Assembly: GCA_035373625.1 (NCBI GenBank)
Contig: DAOSNS010000020.1
Location: 1-64,000, forward strand
Reading direction: 5' to 3'
DNA length: 64,000 bases
DNA from: DSWT01 sp035373625
GTDB lineage: Bacteria; Chloroflexota; Anaerolineae; B4-G1; SLSP01
Shown here: positions 51,911-61,018 of the stretch, piece after piece
Position numbering within the stretch: the first letter of the stretch is position 1
Layout: each line of letters opens with the position of its first letter
The notes under the pieces: generated by a model
Databases searched by the model: none
What the model was told of the DNA's origin: nothing
The model's input: the letters and a program-made list of their open reading frames with translations, nothing else
Made by a program: the position numbers and the translations under genes

Positions 51911-52277
51911 ATCAGTTTCAACTATCCTTTGGAGAAATATGGCTCAGATACAACGCATCGAATGGCCTATAGCTATTGGTGCATCGCACCGATAATCATA
52001 CTATAACATAGAATAACCGGGGAAGCAACTCTCAATCCTCCACGGGGTACATTTCAGAACAGGAACGACTTTTACCACCGAGCACAGAATCCACAGAGTT
52101 ATCTAAGGATTGCTCCTCCTTTGAGAAATCCCCCGCTCTCTCCACACGCGGAGAAAGCGGGGGAGCAAGGGAGGAAGAAAGGAACGATCCGAACATTTGC
52201 CCCTAAGTTAACATGCTCCTTTCTACTCCGGGATACTCAGACAACACAAAAGGGGCAAGTATGTACCTCGGTTTAGT
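51911..52277. other. 367-bp gap between binding-protein and permease genes
   Basis: The gap holds a strong 14-bp stem (CCCCCGCTCTCTCC with GGAGAAAGCGGGGG, 52130-52163; one mismatch) without a T run, and ACAGAATCCACAGAG words. On the minus strand the stem lies after the binding-protein gene, so it could stabilise that mRNA and lower permease expression. No gene was seen. Confidence 0.7.
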
Positions 52278-53660
52278 TTAGAATTTGTTCTTCTCAATAT
52301 CCGCCATAGCCTGCTCGTAGGCCGCGTCAATGCACTCGTCAAGCGAGATCTCGCCGGCCCAGGCCGCGCTGAATTGCGACCCCCAGGCGGATGTGACCAG
52401 GCTGGTCGTCCACTGCTCGGAGTAGCTAGGCAGGCGGTTGGCTGCGTCAATGAAGATCTCGCCGGCAATCTGACCGCCGAGGTACTCGACAGGCTTATGG
52501 AAGACGTCGGCTTTCCAGGCGCTCTTGACGGGCGGCAGGATGCCGGTGTCCACAAAGCGCTGCGCCAGTTGCCCCTGCGTGTTGTCGAAGTACAGGTACA
52601 GCAGCACGTTGATGGCCAGGTCGGCGATTTTGCAGAGTTTGGGTACGGAGGCGCTGGTGCCACCCCAGGAGGTCGTGCGCGGAGAATCGGCGGTCATGCC
52701 CGGCAAACTCGTCATGCGCATGGGCGAATCGGCCAGCCAGGCCTTATCTTCTGCCGTGCCCTGGAAGTGAATACCATACAGCCAGTCAGGGCAGAACTGG
52801 GTCAGCACCTGCCCTTCCTTGACCATTGCCACCTGATTGCCCCAGTCAATGTCCATGTGATAGTCGTGGAAGAGCATCCAGTTGGCGGCAGCCTCTTTCA
52901 TACCCGGGTGCTTCAGCATCGGTTCGCCGTTGGCATCCGTCCACCAAATGCCCTTGTCCATCATCCGTGCCGGCAGGTTGGTGCAGCTCAAGCAGTCCAT
53001 AATGACAGCGCGTGGGCGGCCATCCGGCATCTTCATATCGGTCTTCTTGGCGACTTCTTTAGCGGCATCGAGGAATTTGTCATAGGTGTCTATGGTGGCC
53101 ATGTCAATGCCGAATTCCTTCCAGGCGCGGTCATGGTACAGCATCACCACAGGATGGACATCGTGAGGTGCGCCGTACAGCTTGCCCCCCTTGCCGTAGC
53201 GGTCAAAGCGGCTCATCAGCACATCGTTGGCGTAGGGGCTGGCCATGAGGGCAGGTTTCAGGTCAATGAAGGGGATGATGTTGTCGTCGCCTTTCAAGAA
53301 CTTAACAACATCGTCCGCGTTCTGCTCGATGATATCCGGGAAGCCGCTGCCGGCCATCAGGGTAGCCGGGAACTTCTCGGTCATCGCATCACGGGACATA
53401 ATCTCATAGGAGAATTTGATGTTGAACTTTTCGTTAAGCTCATTAGTACGCCGATCATACTCCGGCTTGTGGTTCTCAGCCTGGAACCAATACAGGAAGG
53501 GCGTAGGCTCTTTCTTGGCAGGGGCGGCGCTGGGTGCTGTCTCCTTAGCCTCTGGGGTCGGGGCTGCGGTGGGTTTGCTGCATGCAGCCAGTACCACACT
53601 TGCGCCTGCCAGACCGGCAAGCTGCAAAAACTCACGACGGCTCAAAAGTTTCTTATCCAT
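52278..53660 (-). CDS. Family 1 sugar-binding lipoprotein with Tat signal
   Basis: The 460-residue protein begins MDKKLLSRREFLQLAGLAG, a twin-arginine signal ending in a lipobox (VVLAAC). A Pro/Ala-rich linker (residues 30-50) anchors the binding domain. The mature part has the SBP_bac_1 features: WFQAENHKPEYDRRTNELNEKFN, GSGFPDIIEQNADDVVKFL, and TSWGGTSASVPKLCKIADLAINVL. It would deliver oligosaccharides to the MalF/MalG-like permeases. The ATG at 53660 follows GGAGGAGAA. It is the first gene of the minus-strand operon and is preceded by a 260-nt leader from the operator-controlled promoter at 53910-53958. Confidence 0.93.
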   Translation of the reverse strand: MDKKLLSRREFLQLAGLAGASVVLAACSKPTAAPTPEAKETAPSAAPAKKEPTPFLYWFQAENHKPEYDRRTNELNEKFNIKFSYEIMSRDAMTEKFPATLMAGSGFPDIIEQNADDVVKFLKGDDNIIPFIDLKPALMASPYANDVLMSRFDRYGKGGKLYGAPHDVHPVVMLYHDRAWKEFGIDMATIDTYDKFLDAAKEVAKKTDMKMPDGRPRAVIMDCLSCTNLPARMMDKGIWWTDANGEPMLKHPGMKEAAANWMLFHDYHMDIDWGNQVAMVKEGQVLTQFCPDWLYGIHFQGTAEDKAWLADSPMRMTSLPGMTADSPRTTSWGGTSASVPKLCKIADLAINVLLYLYFDNTQGQLAQRFVDTGILPPVKSAWKADVFHKPVEYLGGQIAGEIFIDAANRLPSYSEQWTTSLVTSAWGSQFSAAWAGEISLDECIDAAYEQAMADIEKNKF

Positions 53661-53909
53661 TTGTTCTCCTCCATAGGTGAATAGAAAATAGAATCATCAT
53701 TGGATTGCAACTACCAGGTGGGATATAACGATTGATGTTGAGCCTTATCAAATGCCCGGCTCAATTGCATATCTTATATCTTACCTCCTTTCATTCAATA
53801 GATGACTTTTTTGCTCAAGAAGGCTCAAAATGTGCCGGCCTTCTCACCGGTTCATAGATGGGATAATCGGGAAAAGCGACTCTTAAGGTTACGTCACCTT
53901 ATGATTCAA

Positions 53910-53958
53910 TTGTGATGGGTCACAACTTAACTATAGCACAATTCCCTCAAAGAGTCAA
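53910..53958 (-). promoter_or_regulatory. Promoter and operator of the sugar transporter operon
   Basis: On the minus strand: TTGACT (53953-53958), 17-bp spacer, TATAGT (53930-53935), then the palindrome TTGTGA-N4-TCACAA (53910-53925) at about the transcription start. The same 16-bp palindrome occurs once more in this region, at the lacI-family gene promoter. A repressor bound here would block RNA polymerase. Confidence 0.85.
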
Positions 53959-54085
53959 GACCCAATCCGTCAAATTGAGGGGGTTTTTTCATATTCACTT
54001 CCTTAAAGTACCCCTTATCCTCGTCTTCAATGCCCTGATGCACGGGAAAAATGCTCGAACATTTGAAAAAATCCCCCGTAACCTC

Positions 54086-54142
54086 TTGCATATCACCGAT
54101 AGTTAGAGTATAATACTAGAGTGTTGTTGTGATGGGTCACAA
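54086..54142 (+). promoter_or_regulatory. Promoter and operator of the LacI-family regulator gene
   Basis: TTGCAT (54086-54091), a 17-bp spacer, and TATAAT (54109-54114) are followed by TTGTGATGGGTCACAA (54127-54142), identical to the operator at 53910-53925. The palindrome spans the likely start region, so the regulator probably represses its own gene and the divergent operon together. The true protein start at 54165 is downstream of it. Confidence 0.88.
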
Positions 54143-54164
54143 TTATAACCTCAAAGGTATCATT

Positions 54165-55193
54165 ATGTCCGATCCACAAACAAAGCGAGCTACACTCCAT
54201 GATGTCGCTGCGTTGGCCGGCGTCTCATATCAAACGGTGTCGCGTGTCATCAACAATCAACCCTATGTTGCCGAAAAAACACGCGCTAAAGTTTTACAGG
54301 CGATTCGGCAGCTTGATTATCGCCCCAATCAGGCTGCCCAGGCTCTCGCTACCGGCCGTTCATATATACTGCAACTTCTCATGTTCGATATCCGCTACAG
54401 CGACCCATTCCCGGCAATGCTTTACTGGGCAAGAAAGATGGGGTATACGCTGGCAATCTCGGAAATCAGCCCTGCTGCCAGCAAGAAAGAGGTCGGTGAT
54501 TTTTTAGAAGATTTAGCCACACGAATGGTTGACGGGTTGATTATCTACACGCCGTTCCCGCCCTTCTCCTATCAGGAGATGCAACAGCTTTGCCGTGGTG
54601 TGCCCTTTGTTTTGGTCGGGGCCGAGCCGGGGGTCAAGGCGCCTTCGGTCGTTTTTGATCAACGCCACGGGTGCAGGCTCGCCGTTCAACATCTGCTCGA
54701 CCTGGGGCATCGTCAGATCGCCGAAATCACCGGCCCTCTCGCGCACATTGACGCACGCTTGCGCCATGAGACACTGGTTGCGATCTTGCAGGCGCAGGGG
54801 TTAACCCCTGGGCCAAGTGTCGAAGGGGATTTTGAAGTCCCTAGTGGCTATAGGGGAGCGAAAAAGTTGCTGGAAAACGGAAAACCGTTTACGGCACTTT
54901 TTGTAGCCAACGATCGGATGGCGCTGGGGGCTTTGTGCGCTTTACATGAACAAGGTCTCAAGGTGCCCGAAGATGTATCTGTCATCGGATTCGATGATAT
55001 GGGCGAAGCGGCTTATTTTACGCCGCCCTTGACAACCGTCCGACAAGACTTAAATGCTCTGGCCCAGCAATGCATCGAGTACCTCGTGTCTATGATCAAA
55101 AATCCGGATACACCCGTGCAACAACGGAATTTGTACCCGGAGTTGATTGTGCGGAAAAGTACCGCTCCCGTCGCTCGAAGTAGAACCCGCTAA
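54165..55193 (+). CDS. LacI-family transcriptional regulator
   Basis: The start at 54165 (MSDPQTKRATLHDV) has an AAAGGT site; the upstream GTG at 54129 lies inside the operator and is unlikely. The 342-residue protein has the LacI HTH with hinge: ATLHDVAALAGVSYQTVSRVIN (about residues 9-30), then the periplasmic-binding-like effector domain (about 60-335) with VDGLIIYTPFPPFS, FVLVGAEPG, and ALFVANDRMALGALCAL. It probably senses a sugar from xylan or a related polymer. It stands divergently to the transporter operon with the same operator in front of both. Confidence 0.94.
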   Translation: MSDPQTKRATLHDVAALAGVSYQTVSRVINNQPYVAEKTRAKVLQAIRQLDYRPNQAAQALATGRSYILQLLMFDIRYSDPFPAMLYWARKMGYTLAISEISPAASKKEVGDFLEDLATRMVDGLIIYTPFPPFSYQEMQQLCRGVPFVLVGAEPGVKAPSVVFDQRHGCRLAVQHLLDLGHRQIAEITGPLAHIDARLRHETLVAILQAQGLTPGPSVEGDFEVPSGYRGAKKLLENGKPFTALFVANDRMALGALCALHEQGLKVPEDVSVIGFDDMGEAAYFTPPLTTVRQDLNALAQQCIEYLVSMIKNPDTPVQQRNLYPELIVRKSTAPVARSRTR

Positions 55194-55305
55194 ACTACCT
55201 GACCACACCGCTGCACATACGCCACGTTGATTGCCACCTGATCCTCATATTACGACAACGGCATCGTTGGCCTTCATCGCTCAGTCACGGTATGCCGTCA
55301 AACGT

Positions 55306-57471
55306 TTACGAGAAGATGAGCAGCTCGTGATCCACAATGGTGGGGAGTTCAACGTTAGCCCATCCATCGGCGCAGTGGACGGGGAGGATTTGTGCCCCCA
55401 CCTGCAAGGCCACGTTCTGCGGCGTGAAGTCGTCGGTCAGCCGCAGGGCAATATGCACCGGGCCGACCGGCAGTGTCTCTTCAACATAGCCGGGCCAGGC
55501 GCGGCTGGCGCTCAGGTTGACGATGTGCAAGACGATGCGCTCCGGCTGGCAATAGAGATGGCAATCGAGGTAGCCGGGGCCGGTGACGGTGAGGGGTAAG
55601 GTGTCATGCGCAGCCCAGCGGACGGCGTTCGCCAGCAGGTTGCCATGATCCGGCAGGTACTGACGGCCATAACAGCGGTCGAGGTCGGCAGCCAGATACA
55701 CGATCCGCCCACCTGCCGGGTGTTCACGGATGAGGATCGCCGGAATGTTCGTGTGGGTCTCGCGCATCCAGCTAAACTCCGGCGGGTAGATGGGGAACGG
55801 CGGAATGTAGGTGGCCAGGACGTTCACGCTGACTTCCGGCGCGACTCCTTCCAGCGTGCCCCCAAAGGCGACGATGTCAGTCTCATCAAGCCCGTTCAAG
55901 ATCGGATGCCGGGTTTCATCGGCCGGGGGCGCACCCACCTGGTTCAGTTCCGGCAGCAGACGCAAGTAGGTATGTGCCGTGTAGATGTCCCAGCTCGAGG
56001 TGTGCTCGCCTTCCACGCCGAAGCGTTTATCGGTGCGGTAGACGCCGAGGAGATCGTCCAGCGCCGGCGTGGGGCGTGGATCCCCCCAGACGTCGAAACA
56101 CCCGCTGCGCCCGGTGACGACAAGGCTGCCGCCGTTGGCGACAAACGCATGGATCGCCGCAGCCTGGGCATCGGTCAGCACGCCGAGATCGGGCAGGATT
56201 AACACCGCGAAGCGGTTGGCGTCGCGCGCGACATGATCGGCGTGGACGGGCAAATAGGGGATGCGCGCCCGCGTTAATGCCACTACGAAACCGCGCCAGG
56301 GAAGCTGTACCCTTTCGCGGACTTCGTTGCGCCCGTAGAAGTCCAGGTTTTCCTGCGACCAGAGCAGGCCCACGTTAGCGACCGGCTCGCGGTCGTAGAG
56401 ATAAGCTTCGTTGTCGGCATGCCAGCGCATCAACGGCTCAACCGTTCGGAATTGCCGCCGATCATCCTGGCGCGCGCCGATGTGATGCCACCACGGCGAT
56501 ACCCCGCCGGCAAAGCCCTCGATCATCCAGAAGCGCGTCTCCAGAGGCGGGTTGGCAGCTTTGCGGAAGGTGTGCTCGCCCCGCACGTAGGTTGCCATAC
56601 TTTCGGGAATCAGCTTATCCCACCCCAGCACGCCGTGCAACAGCTTGCCACTCAAACCGTTTTGCTCAAATCCCGTCCACTCATCCCGCGATTGTTGATC
56701 GCTCATCAGCACCGGGGAGCGTGCGGCAATTTCCTTAAGGTCGCAGAAGGCAGTGTGTGGGCGGATAGGGTTTCCGTTGACCATCCCCAGCCATAGGCAA
56801 TCGGGTCCGCCGCGCGCCTGGGTAACACGATTGTTCAGGTCCCAGTTTTCCAGGCGGCAACGATAACTCCATTTGATCCACTGCCGGTAGGCCGGATCGT
56901 ACCAGTTGGCGACGGTGGGCAGCGTATAACCGGTCTCATCGCGGAACTTGCGCTGACAAGTCTCGCACTGGCAGATCACATGGCGTCCTACGCCGGTCCA
57001 ACTGTTATCGGCGAAGCCATCGGGGGAATAGAAGTCAATGATTTCTTCCAGGACGTTGGGCAGGTAAACTTTGTAATAATCGCTATTGACACAGGTGAGA
57101 TAGTGATCGTCCACCCGGCACGGTTCGCCGTTGGTATCCACGACAAACCAATCGGGATGCATGCGGTAGAAGCGTTCGTCGGCGCGGTTGGAGTCCATGC
57201 GCGCCAGCACGGTCAGACCTTCGGCGCGGGCCAGGGCCACGATCTCGCCGAATAGATCACGATCACCCAGAGAGGCCGCGCGATAGTGCAGCGCGAAGCG
57301 GCTCGGGTAGAAGGCCACAATGCCGCCGGCGTTGACGATGACGCCCTGCACCGCCGTGCGTCGCCAATAATCGCGCCACCACGCGGCGTCATAATCAAGC
57401 GGATCCAACTCGTTCAGGTTTGTCTGTCCCCAACGACGGGTGTATTGATACCAGGGTGTTCGCATATCCAT
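55306..57471 (-). CDS. Putative glycoside hydrolase with GH42-like trimerisation domain
   Basis: The 721-residue protein starts after GGGGAGGT. Residues about 1-370 look like a TIM-barrel glycosidase: VNAGGIVAFYPSRFALHYRAASLG, LARMDSNRADERFY, and CQCETCQRKFRDETGYTLP, the last resembling the cysteine-bearing loop of GH42 enzymes. Residues about 375-640 resemble the beta-galactosidase trimerisation domain (VGLLWSQENLDFYGR, FAVLILPDLGVLTDAQ, GGSLVVTGRSG). The tail is beta-rich. The catalytic acids are not obvious from motif. The gene is transcribed away from the GH2 gene with a 170-bp gap. Substrate is unknown; the context suggests side-chain sugars of hemicellulose. Confidence 0.7.
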   Translation of the reverse strand: MDMRTPWYQYTRRWGQTNLNELDPLDYDAAWWRDYWRRTAVQGVIVNAGGIVAFYPSRFALHYRAASLGDRDLFGEIVALARAEGLTVLARMDSNRADERFYRMHPDWFVVDTNGEPCRVDDHYLTCVNSDYYKVYLPNVLEEIIDFYSPDGFADNSWTGVGRHVICQCETCQRKFRDETGYTLPTVANWYDPAYRQWIKWSYRCRLENWDLNNRVTQARGGPDCLWLGMVNGNPIRPHTAFCDLKEIAARSPVLMSDQQSRDEWTGFEQNGLSGKLLHGVLGWDKLIPESMATYVRGEHTFRKAANPPLETRFWMIEGFAGGVSPWWHHIGARQDDRRQFRTVEPLMRWHADNEAYLYDREPVANVGLLWSQENLDFYGRNEVRERVQLPWRGFVVALTRARIPYLPVHADHVARDANRFAVLILPDLGVLTDAQAAAIHAFVANGGSLVVTGRSGCFDVWGDPRPTPALDDLLGVYRTDKRFGVEGEHTSSWDIYTAHTYLRLLPELNQVGAPPADETRHPILNGLDETDIVAFGGTLEGVAPEVSVNVLATYIPPFPIYPPEFSWMRETHTNIPAILIREHPAGGRIVYLAADLDRCYGRQYLPDHGNLLANAVRWAAHDTLPLTVTGPGYLDCHLYCQPERIVLHIVNLSASRAWPGYVEETLPVGPVHIALRLTDDFTPQNVALQVGAQILPVHCADGWANVELPTIVDHELLIFS

Positions 57472-57596
57472 TTTTTACCTCCCCTGTATTGTACTGTGGA
57501 AAGTATGTTTTGCAACAGGATGACCGCACCGACTTGTAGTTCCTCAAAAGATCACTATACTTCATGGGTAATTCAAATCCGCAACTTCTAACCCGC

Positions 57597-57623
57597 AACT
57601 CGTAATTCGTAATTCGTAATTCA
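57597..57623 (+). repeat. AATTCGT heptamer repeat before the GH2 gene
   Basis: CTCGTAATTCGTAATTCGTAATTCAC is a four-copy 7-bp tract ending about 10 bp before the ribosome site CGGAGA. Same family as 11805-11855. Confidence 0.9.
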
Positions 57624-57644
57624 CAACTCATTCGGAGACACGCT

Positions 57645-59975
57645 ATGCAAAAACAAAGTTTTAACGAACAATGGCGTTTCCACTTTGGCGATCCCCATGA
57701 ATGGTGGGGCTATGTGCCGGATGTGAAAGGGTGGCAGTTGGTGAACTTGCCCCATGATTGGAGCATTGAACAGGAACGCGATCCTGCCAATCCCAGCGGC
57801 GCATCGGGCGGTTTCTTTGTCATGGGCCGTGGCTGGTATCACAAGGCTTTCGACGCCCCGGAGACATGGCGCGGCAAGAAGATCTTCATCGAGTTTGAAG
57901 GCGTCTACATGAATGCCGAAGTGTGGCTCAACGGTACGCTGTTGGGTCGCCATCCCTACGGTTACACCAGCTTTGTGTACGACCTCACACCATGCCTGCG
58001 TATCGGCGATGAGAACGTACTGCGGGTGATGGTGGATAACAGCTATCAACGCAACAGCCGCTGGTACTCCGGTTCAGGCATCTACCGCCCCGTGTGGCTG
58101 ATGGTGACGGACCCGGTGCATATCGAGCCGTGGGGCGTGTATATCACTATGCCGGAAGTGAGGCCAGATGTCGCCCTGATGCGTGTCGAAACAACCGTGG
58201 TGAACGAGATGAACGAGGCGCAACCCGTGATGGTGCGCAGCCGCATCGTTGCCCATGATGGAACGGTGGTCGGTGTCGCCGAGACCGGAGCGCCGCTCGA
58301 TTCCGATGGCGAGAGCATTTACGCCCAGGATGTGTGGGTGACGCAGCCGTGCCTGTGGTCGCCGGACACACCAACCCTCTACCGGCTGGAGACGGCGGTG
58401 ATGATCGGTGACCGGATTGTGGACACCGCCACGACGCCGTTCGGCATCCGCAGCCTGCACTTCGACGCGCAAACCGGTTTCCTGCTCAACGGACAACCGC
58501 TGCTTCTCAAAGGCGGCTGCGTCCACCACGATAACGGTGTGATGGGCGCGGCGGCCTATCCGCGCTCGGAAGAGCGCAAGGTAGAACTGCTCAAAGCCAG
58601 CGGCTTCAACGCGGTCCGCTGCGCGCACAATCCCCCTTCCCCGGCGTTCCTGGACGCCTGCGACCGGCTCGGCATGCTGGTGATTGACGAAGCCTTTGAT
58701 TGCTGGCGTGTGGGCAAGAATCCCGGCGACTACCACGCCAGCTTCGATGACTGGTGGCAGCGCGACCTCGACAGCATGCTCTACCGTGACCGCAACCATC
58801 CGAGCATCATCATGTGGAGCATCGGTAACGAGGTGTACGAGCGCGCCGGGGAATCGAACGGTGTGGCGCTGGCGCGGATGCTGGCCGATCACGTGCGCGC
58901 GGTGGACCCAACCCGCCCTGTCACCTCGGCGATCAACGGCGGACACAATGCCTGGCCCTGGGAACAGACCGACGGTGTGTTCGCCGCGTTGGATGTCGGC
59001 GGATACAACTACCAGCACGGCCAGTATCGCCCCGACCACGAGCGCCGCCCGGAGCGGGTGATGTACGGCTCGGAGTCCACGGCCCAAGAAGCCTTCGAGC
59101 ACTGGATGGACGTGCTGGATTTGCCCTACGTCATCGGCGACTTCGTCTGGACGGCGCTGGATTATCTGGGCGAGGCCGGCATCGGGCGGGTCTACTTTGA
59201 GGACGAGCCGTTCACCTTCCTCGGCGCGTACCCCTGGAACCAGGCCAATTGTGGTGATATTGATCTGTGTGGCTTCAAGCGTCCGCAATCCTACTACCGC
59301 GATGTACTATGGGGCAACGGCGACCCGCTTTACATCGCCGTGCATTATCCCGTCCCCGCAGGCAAAACGCCGAAGACGACGTACTGGGGGTGGCCGGACG
59401 TGGATGCGAACTGGACGTGGCCGGGCCGGGAGGGCGAGACGTTCCGGGTGGACGTGTATTCCGCGTGCGAGCAAGTCGAGCTATTCCTCAACGGCGCGTC
59501 GCTCGGCGTGCAACCGACGACACGCGAGCAGCGCTTTATGGCGACGTTCACCGTCCCTTACGCGCCCGGCACGCTCAAGGCGGTGGGGTACAGCGACGGG
59601 CAGCCGGTCGCGGAGCGCGAACTGAGCACCGTCGGCGCGCCGGCCGGCATCCGGCTCACGCCCGACCGCGCCTGGCTCAAGGCCGAGGCCGGCGATCTCA
59701 GCTTCGTCACCGTCGAGGTGGTGGATGCAGAGGGTCGTATGCACCCGCACGCCGATCACCCGATTTTCTTCACCGTGATGGGCGCAGGGACGTTAGCCGC
59801 CGTTGGCAACGGCAACCCGGCCAGCGATGAAGCCTACCGCGGCAACCGGCGCCGCGCCTATCGTGGACGGTGTCTGGCCGTCGTAAAGGCCTCCGGCGAA
59901 CCGGGTGAAATCCGCTTGCGCGCGCAGGCCGATGGGTTGGAGGCGGCGGAGGTCGTTATTCAGGTAGGCGGATAA
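57645..59975 (+). CDS. GH2 beta-galactosidase/glucuronidase-type glycosidase
   Basis: The 776-residue protein has the GH2 domain order: sugar-binding beta-sandwich (1-185; WYHKAFDAPETW, WLNGTLLGRHPYGYTSF), Ig-like domain (about 190-290), TIM barrel (about 290-570), and a DUF4982-like and terminal Ig domain (about 590-776). The acid/base is Glu396 (WSIGNEVYE) and the nucleophile is probably Glu477 (MYGSESTAQ). No signal peptide is visible, so it is probably intracellular and acts on imported oligosaccharides. Two strong hairpins follow its stop. Specificity (galactose, glucuronic acid or another sugar) is not readable. Confidence 0.9.
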   Translation: MQKQSFNEQWRFHFGDPHEWWGYVPDVKGWQLVNLPHDWSIEQERDPANPSGASGGFFVMGRGWYHKAFDAPETWRGKKIFIEFEGVYMNAEVWLNGTLLGRHPYGYTSFVYDLTPCLRIGDENVLRVMVDNSYQRNSRWYSGSGIYRPVWLMVTDPVHIEPWGVYITMPEVRPDVALMRVETTVVNEMNEAQPVMVRSRIVAHDGTVVGVAETGAPLDSDGESIYAQDVWVTQPCLWSPDTPTLYRLETAVMIGDRIVDTATTPFGIRSLHFDAQTGFLLNGQPLLLKGGCVHHDNGVMGAAAYPRSEERKVELLKASGFNAVRCAHNPPSPAFLDACDRLGMLVIDEAFDCWRVGKNPGDYHASFDDWWQRDLDSMLYRDRNHPSIIMWSIGNEVYERAGESNGVALARMLADHVRAVDPTRPVTSAINGGHNAWPWEQTDGVFAALDVGGYNYQHGQYRPDHERRPERVMYGSESTAQEAFEHWMDVLDLPYVIGDFVWTALDYLGEAGIGRVYFEDEPFTFLGAYPWNQANCGDIDLCGFKRPQSYYRDVLWGNGDPLYIAVHYPVPAGKTPKTTYWGWPDVDANWTWPGREGETFRVDVYSACEQVELFLNGASLGVQPTTREQRFMATFTVPYAPGTLKAVGYSDGQPVAERELSTVGAPAGIRLTPDRAWLKAEAGDLSFVTVEVVDAEGRMHPHADHPIFFTVMGAGTLAAVGNGNPASDEAYRGNRRRAYRGRCLAVVKASGEPGEIRLRAQADGLEAAEVVIQVGG

Positions 59976-59985
59976 CTTGCGTGCT

Positions 59986-60053
59986 CGCCGCCCCGGGGAC
60001 GGGGCGGCGTTATGTGAACTTCACTGCCCCCGGAGACGGGGGCAGTGAGTTTT
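59986..60053 (+). terminator. Tandem hairpins after the GH2 gene
   Basis: Hairpin 1 is CGCCGCCCC-GGGGAC-GGGGCGGCG (59986-60009), without a T run. Hairpin 2 is CACTGCCCCC-GGAGAC-GGGGGCAGTG (60022-60047), followed by TTTT at 60050-60053. The second is a credible intrinsic terminator. Confidence 0.85.
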
Positions 60054-60333
60054 ACATCGAAAGGGCGTTTTGGAGCAGCGCCTCGACGCTGCGTTGCAGC
60101 TGCTCGCCCCCGACCGACAATGGGGGCTGGGCAATGTGCAAAAAGTGTAAACCAATTTCAGGCAGAAAATGAACCATCCCTGGTTTCCCCCCAAAAATAG
60201 GCCGCTCAAGCGGCAGGTTAATAGACTAACTATAGGTAGGACGCACTTCGCACCTATAATGACGCATATTGTGTGCAAATCCGAGCGTTTTATGGCGTTT
60301 CTAAGTGCGTCCCACCTCGCTGAGTGTGAAAAG
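60054..60333. other. Non-coding gap with two inverted repeats
   Basis: GCCGCTCAAGCGGC (60201-60214) forms a small hairpin. GGACGCACTT (60239-60248) and AAGTGCGTCC (60303-60312) are inverted copies 54 nt apart. Overlapping frames here give no recognisable protein. It lies beyond the stop of the minus-strand small operon. Confidence 0.6.
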
Positions 60334-60666
60334 TCAGACCAGGTCCGCCAAACGCAGCAGCCGATCAGAATAGTTGCGCGCTTGCAGCGCCAGCAGTTCA
60401 CGCGGCGCACTCTGCGGCCAAAGTCTGCGCCACAACAACAGTTCCCGTTGAAGCGGAGCTAAATCCAGGAGCAGCGCAGGCGGGACGTGCGCGGCGCTCC
60501 ATTCGATGAATAAGGCCGCTTCGCGCAGCAGTTGCCCGACCAATTCGTCATACTGCGGAGAAGTCGCCCGCGAGGAAATCCGCGCCAGCGTCGAAGCCAG
60601 ATTGCCGATCTGCTGCCGCCAATCCAGATGCATAAAACGTTCCCGGAACTGGGGTGAGTTTGTCAT
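60334..60666 (-). CDS. Small helical protein of unknown function
   Basis: The 110-residue product (MTNSPQFRERFMHLDWRQQ, then LATLARISSRATSPQ, FIEWSAAHVPPALLLDL) is alpha-helical by composition. I do not recognise a family. Its ATG overlaps the TGA of the DUF5674 gene (4-nt overlap), so the two are translated together. It may be a partner in a small two-gene module, but no toxin or antitoxin motif is visible. Confidence 0.65.
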   Translation of the reverse strand: MTNSPQFRERFMHLDWRQQIGNLASTLARISSRATSPQYDELVGQLLREAALFIEWSAAHVPPALLLDLAPLQRELLLWRRLWPQSAPRELLALQARNYSDRLLRLADLV

Positions 60667-61004
60667 GCTTCCACCTCAAACGCTTGCCGCACAATGGCCT
60701 CAATCCACGCGCGGAGCGCCGGATCCTGGACTTCCATAGAACGGTTATTCTGTTTTGGACGAATGTTGATCAAAGATTCAAAGCCAACTTCGCGTTCCAG
60801 CGGATACCAATCTGCGCCCCAAATGTCAGCTTGTCGGCTGCCATCCTCCAACCATGCCTGTTCGCAATCGGCATAAAGATCTCCACCGCCGGCCAAAATG
60901 CCTCGTTCTACATCCACCGCCAGTTTAACCAGCGTCTCGCCAAAGGCTTCACACATTTGGGTCAATTGCTCTGGGGTTACACGTTCTCGGATAATCAAAA
61001 TCAT
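60663..61004 (-). CDS. DUF5674-like protein
   Basis: The ATG at 61004 follows AAAGGAG and gives 113 residues: MILIIRERVTPEQLTQM, VDVERGILAGGGDLYADCE, DIWGADWYP, and ESLINIRPKQNNRSMEVQDP. These blocks match my memory of DUF5674 proteins, whose function is unknown. It begins 14 bp after the alcohol dehydrogenase stop in the same direction and overlaps the next small gene. The long open frame upstream of its ATG belongs to the antisense of the dehydrogenase and is not coding. Confidence 0.75.
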   Translation of the reverse strand: MILIIRERVTPEQLTQMCEAFGETLVKLAVDVERGILAGGGDLYADCEQAWLEDGSRQADIWGADWYPLEREVGFESLINIRPKQNNRSMEVQDPALRAWIEAIVRQAFEVEA

Positions 61005-61018
61005 ACTGACTCCTTTAC

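Noticed and set aside
52374..53684. 436-codon plus-strand frame across the sugar-binding protein gene
   Set aside because: Antisense of the Tat-lipoprotein gene, which has signal, lipobox and family motifs.
60021..60410. 129-codon minus-strand frame past the end of the small helical gene
   Set aside because: Runs across terminator hairpins, is rich in Cys/Arg/Ser and shows no family features.
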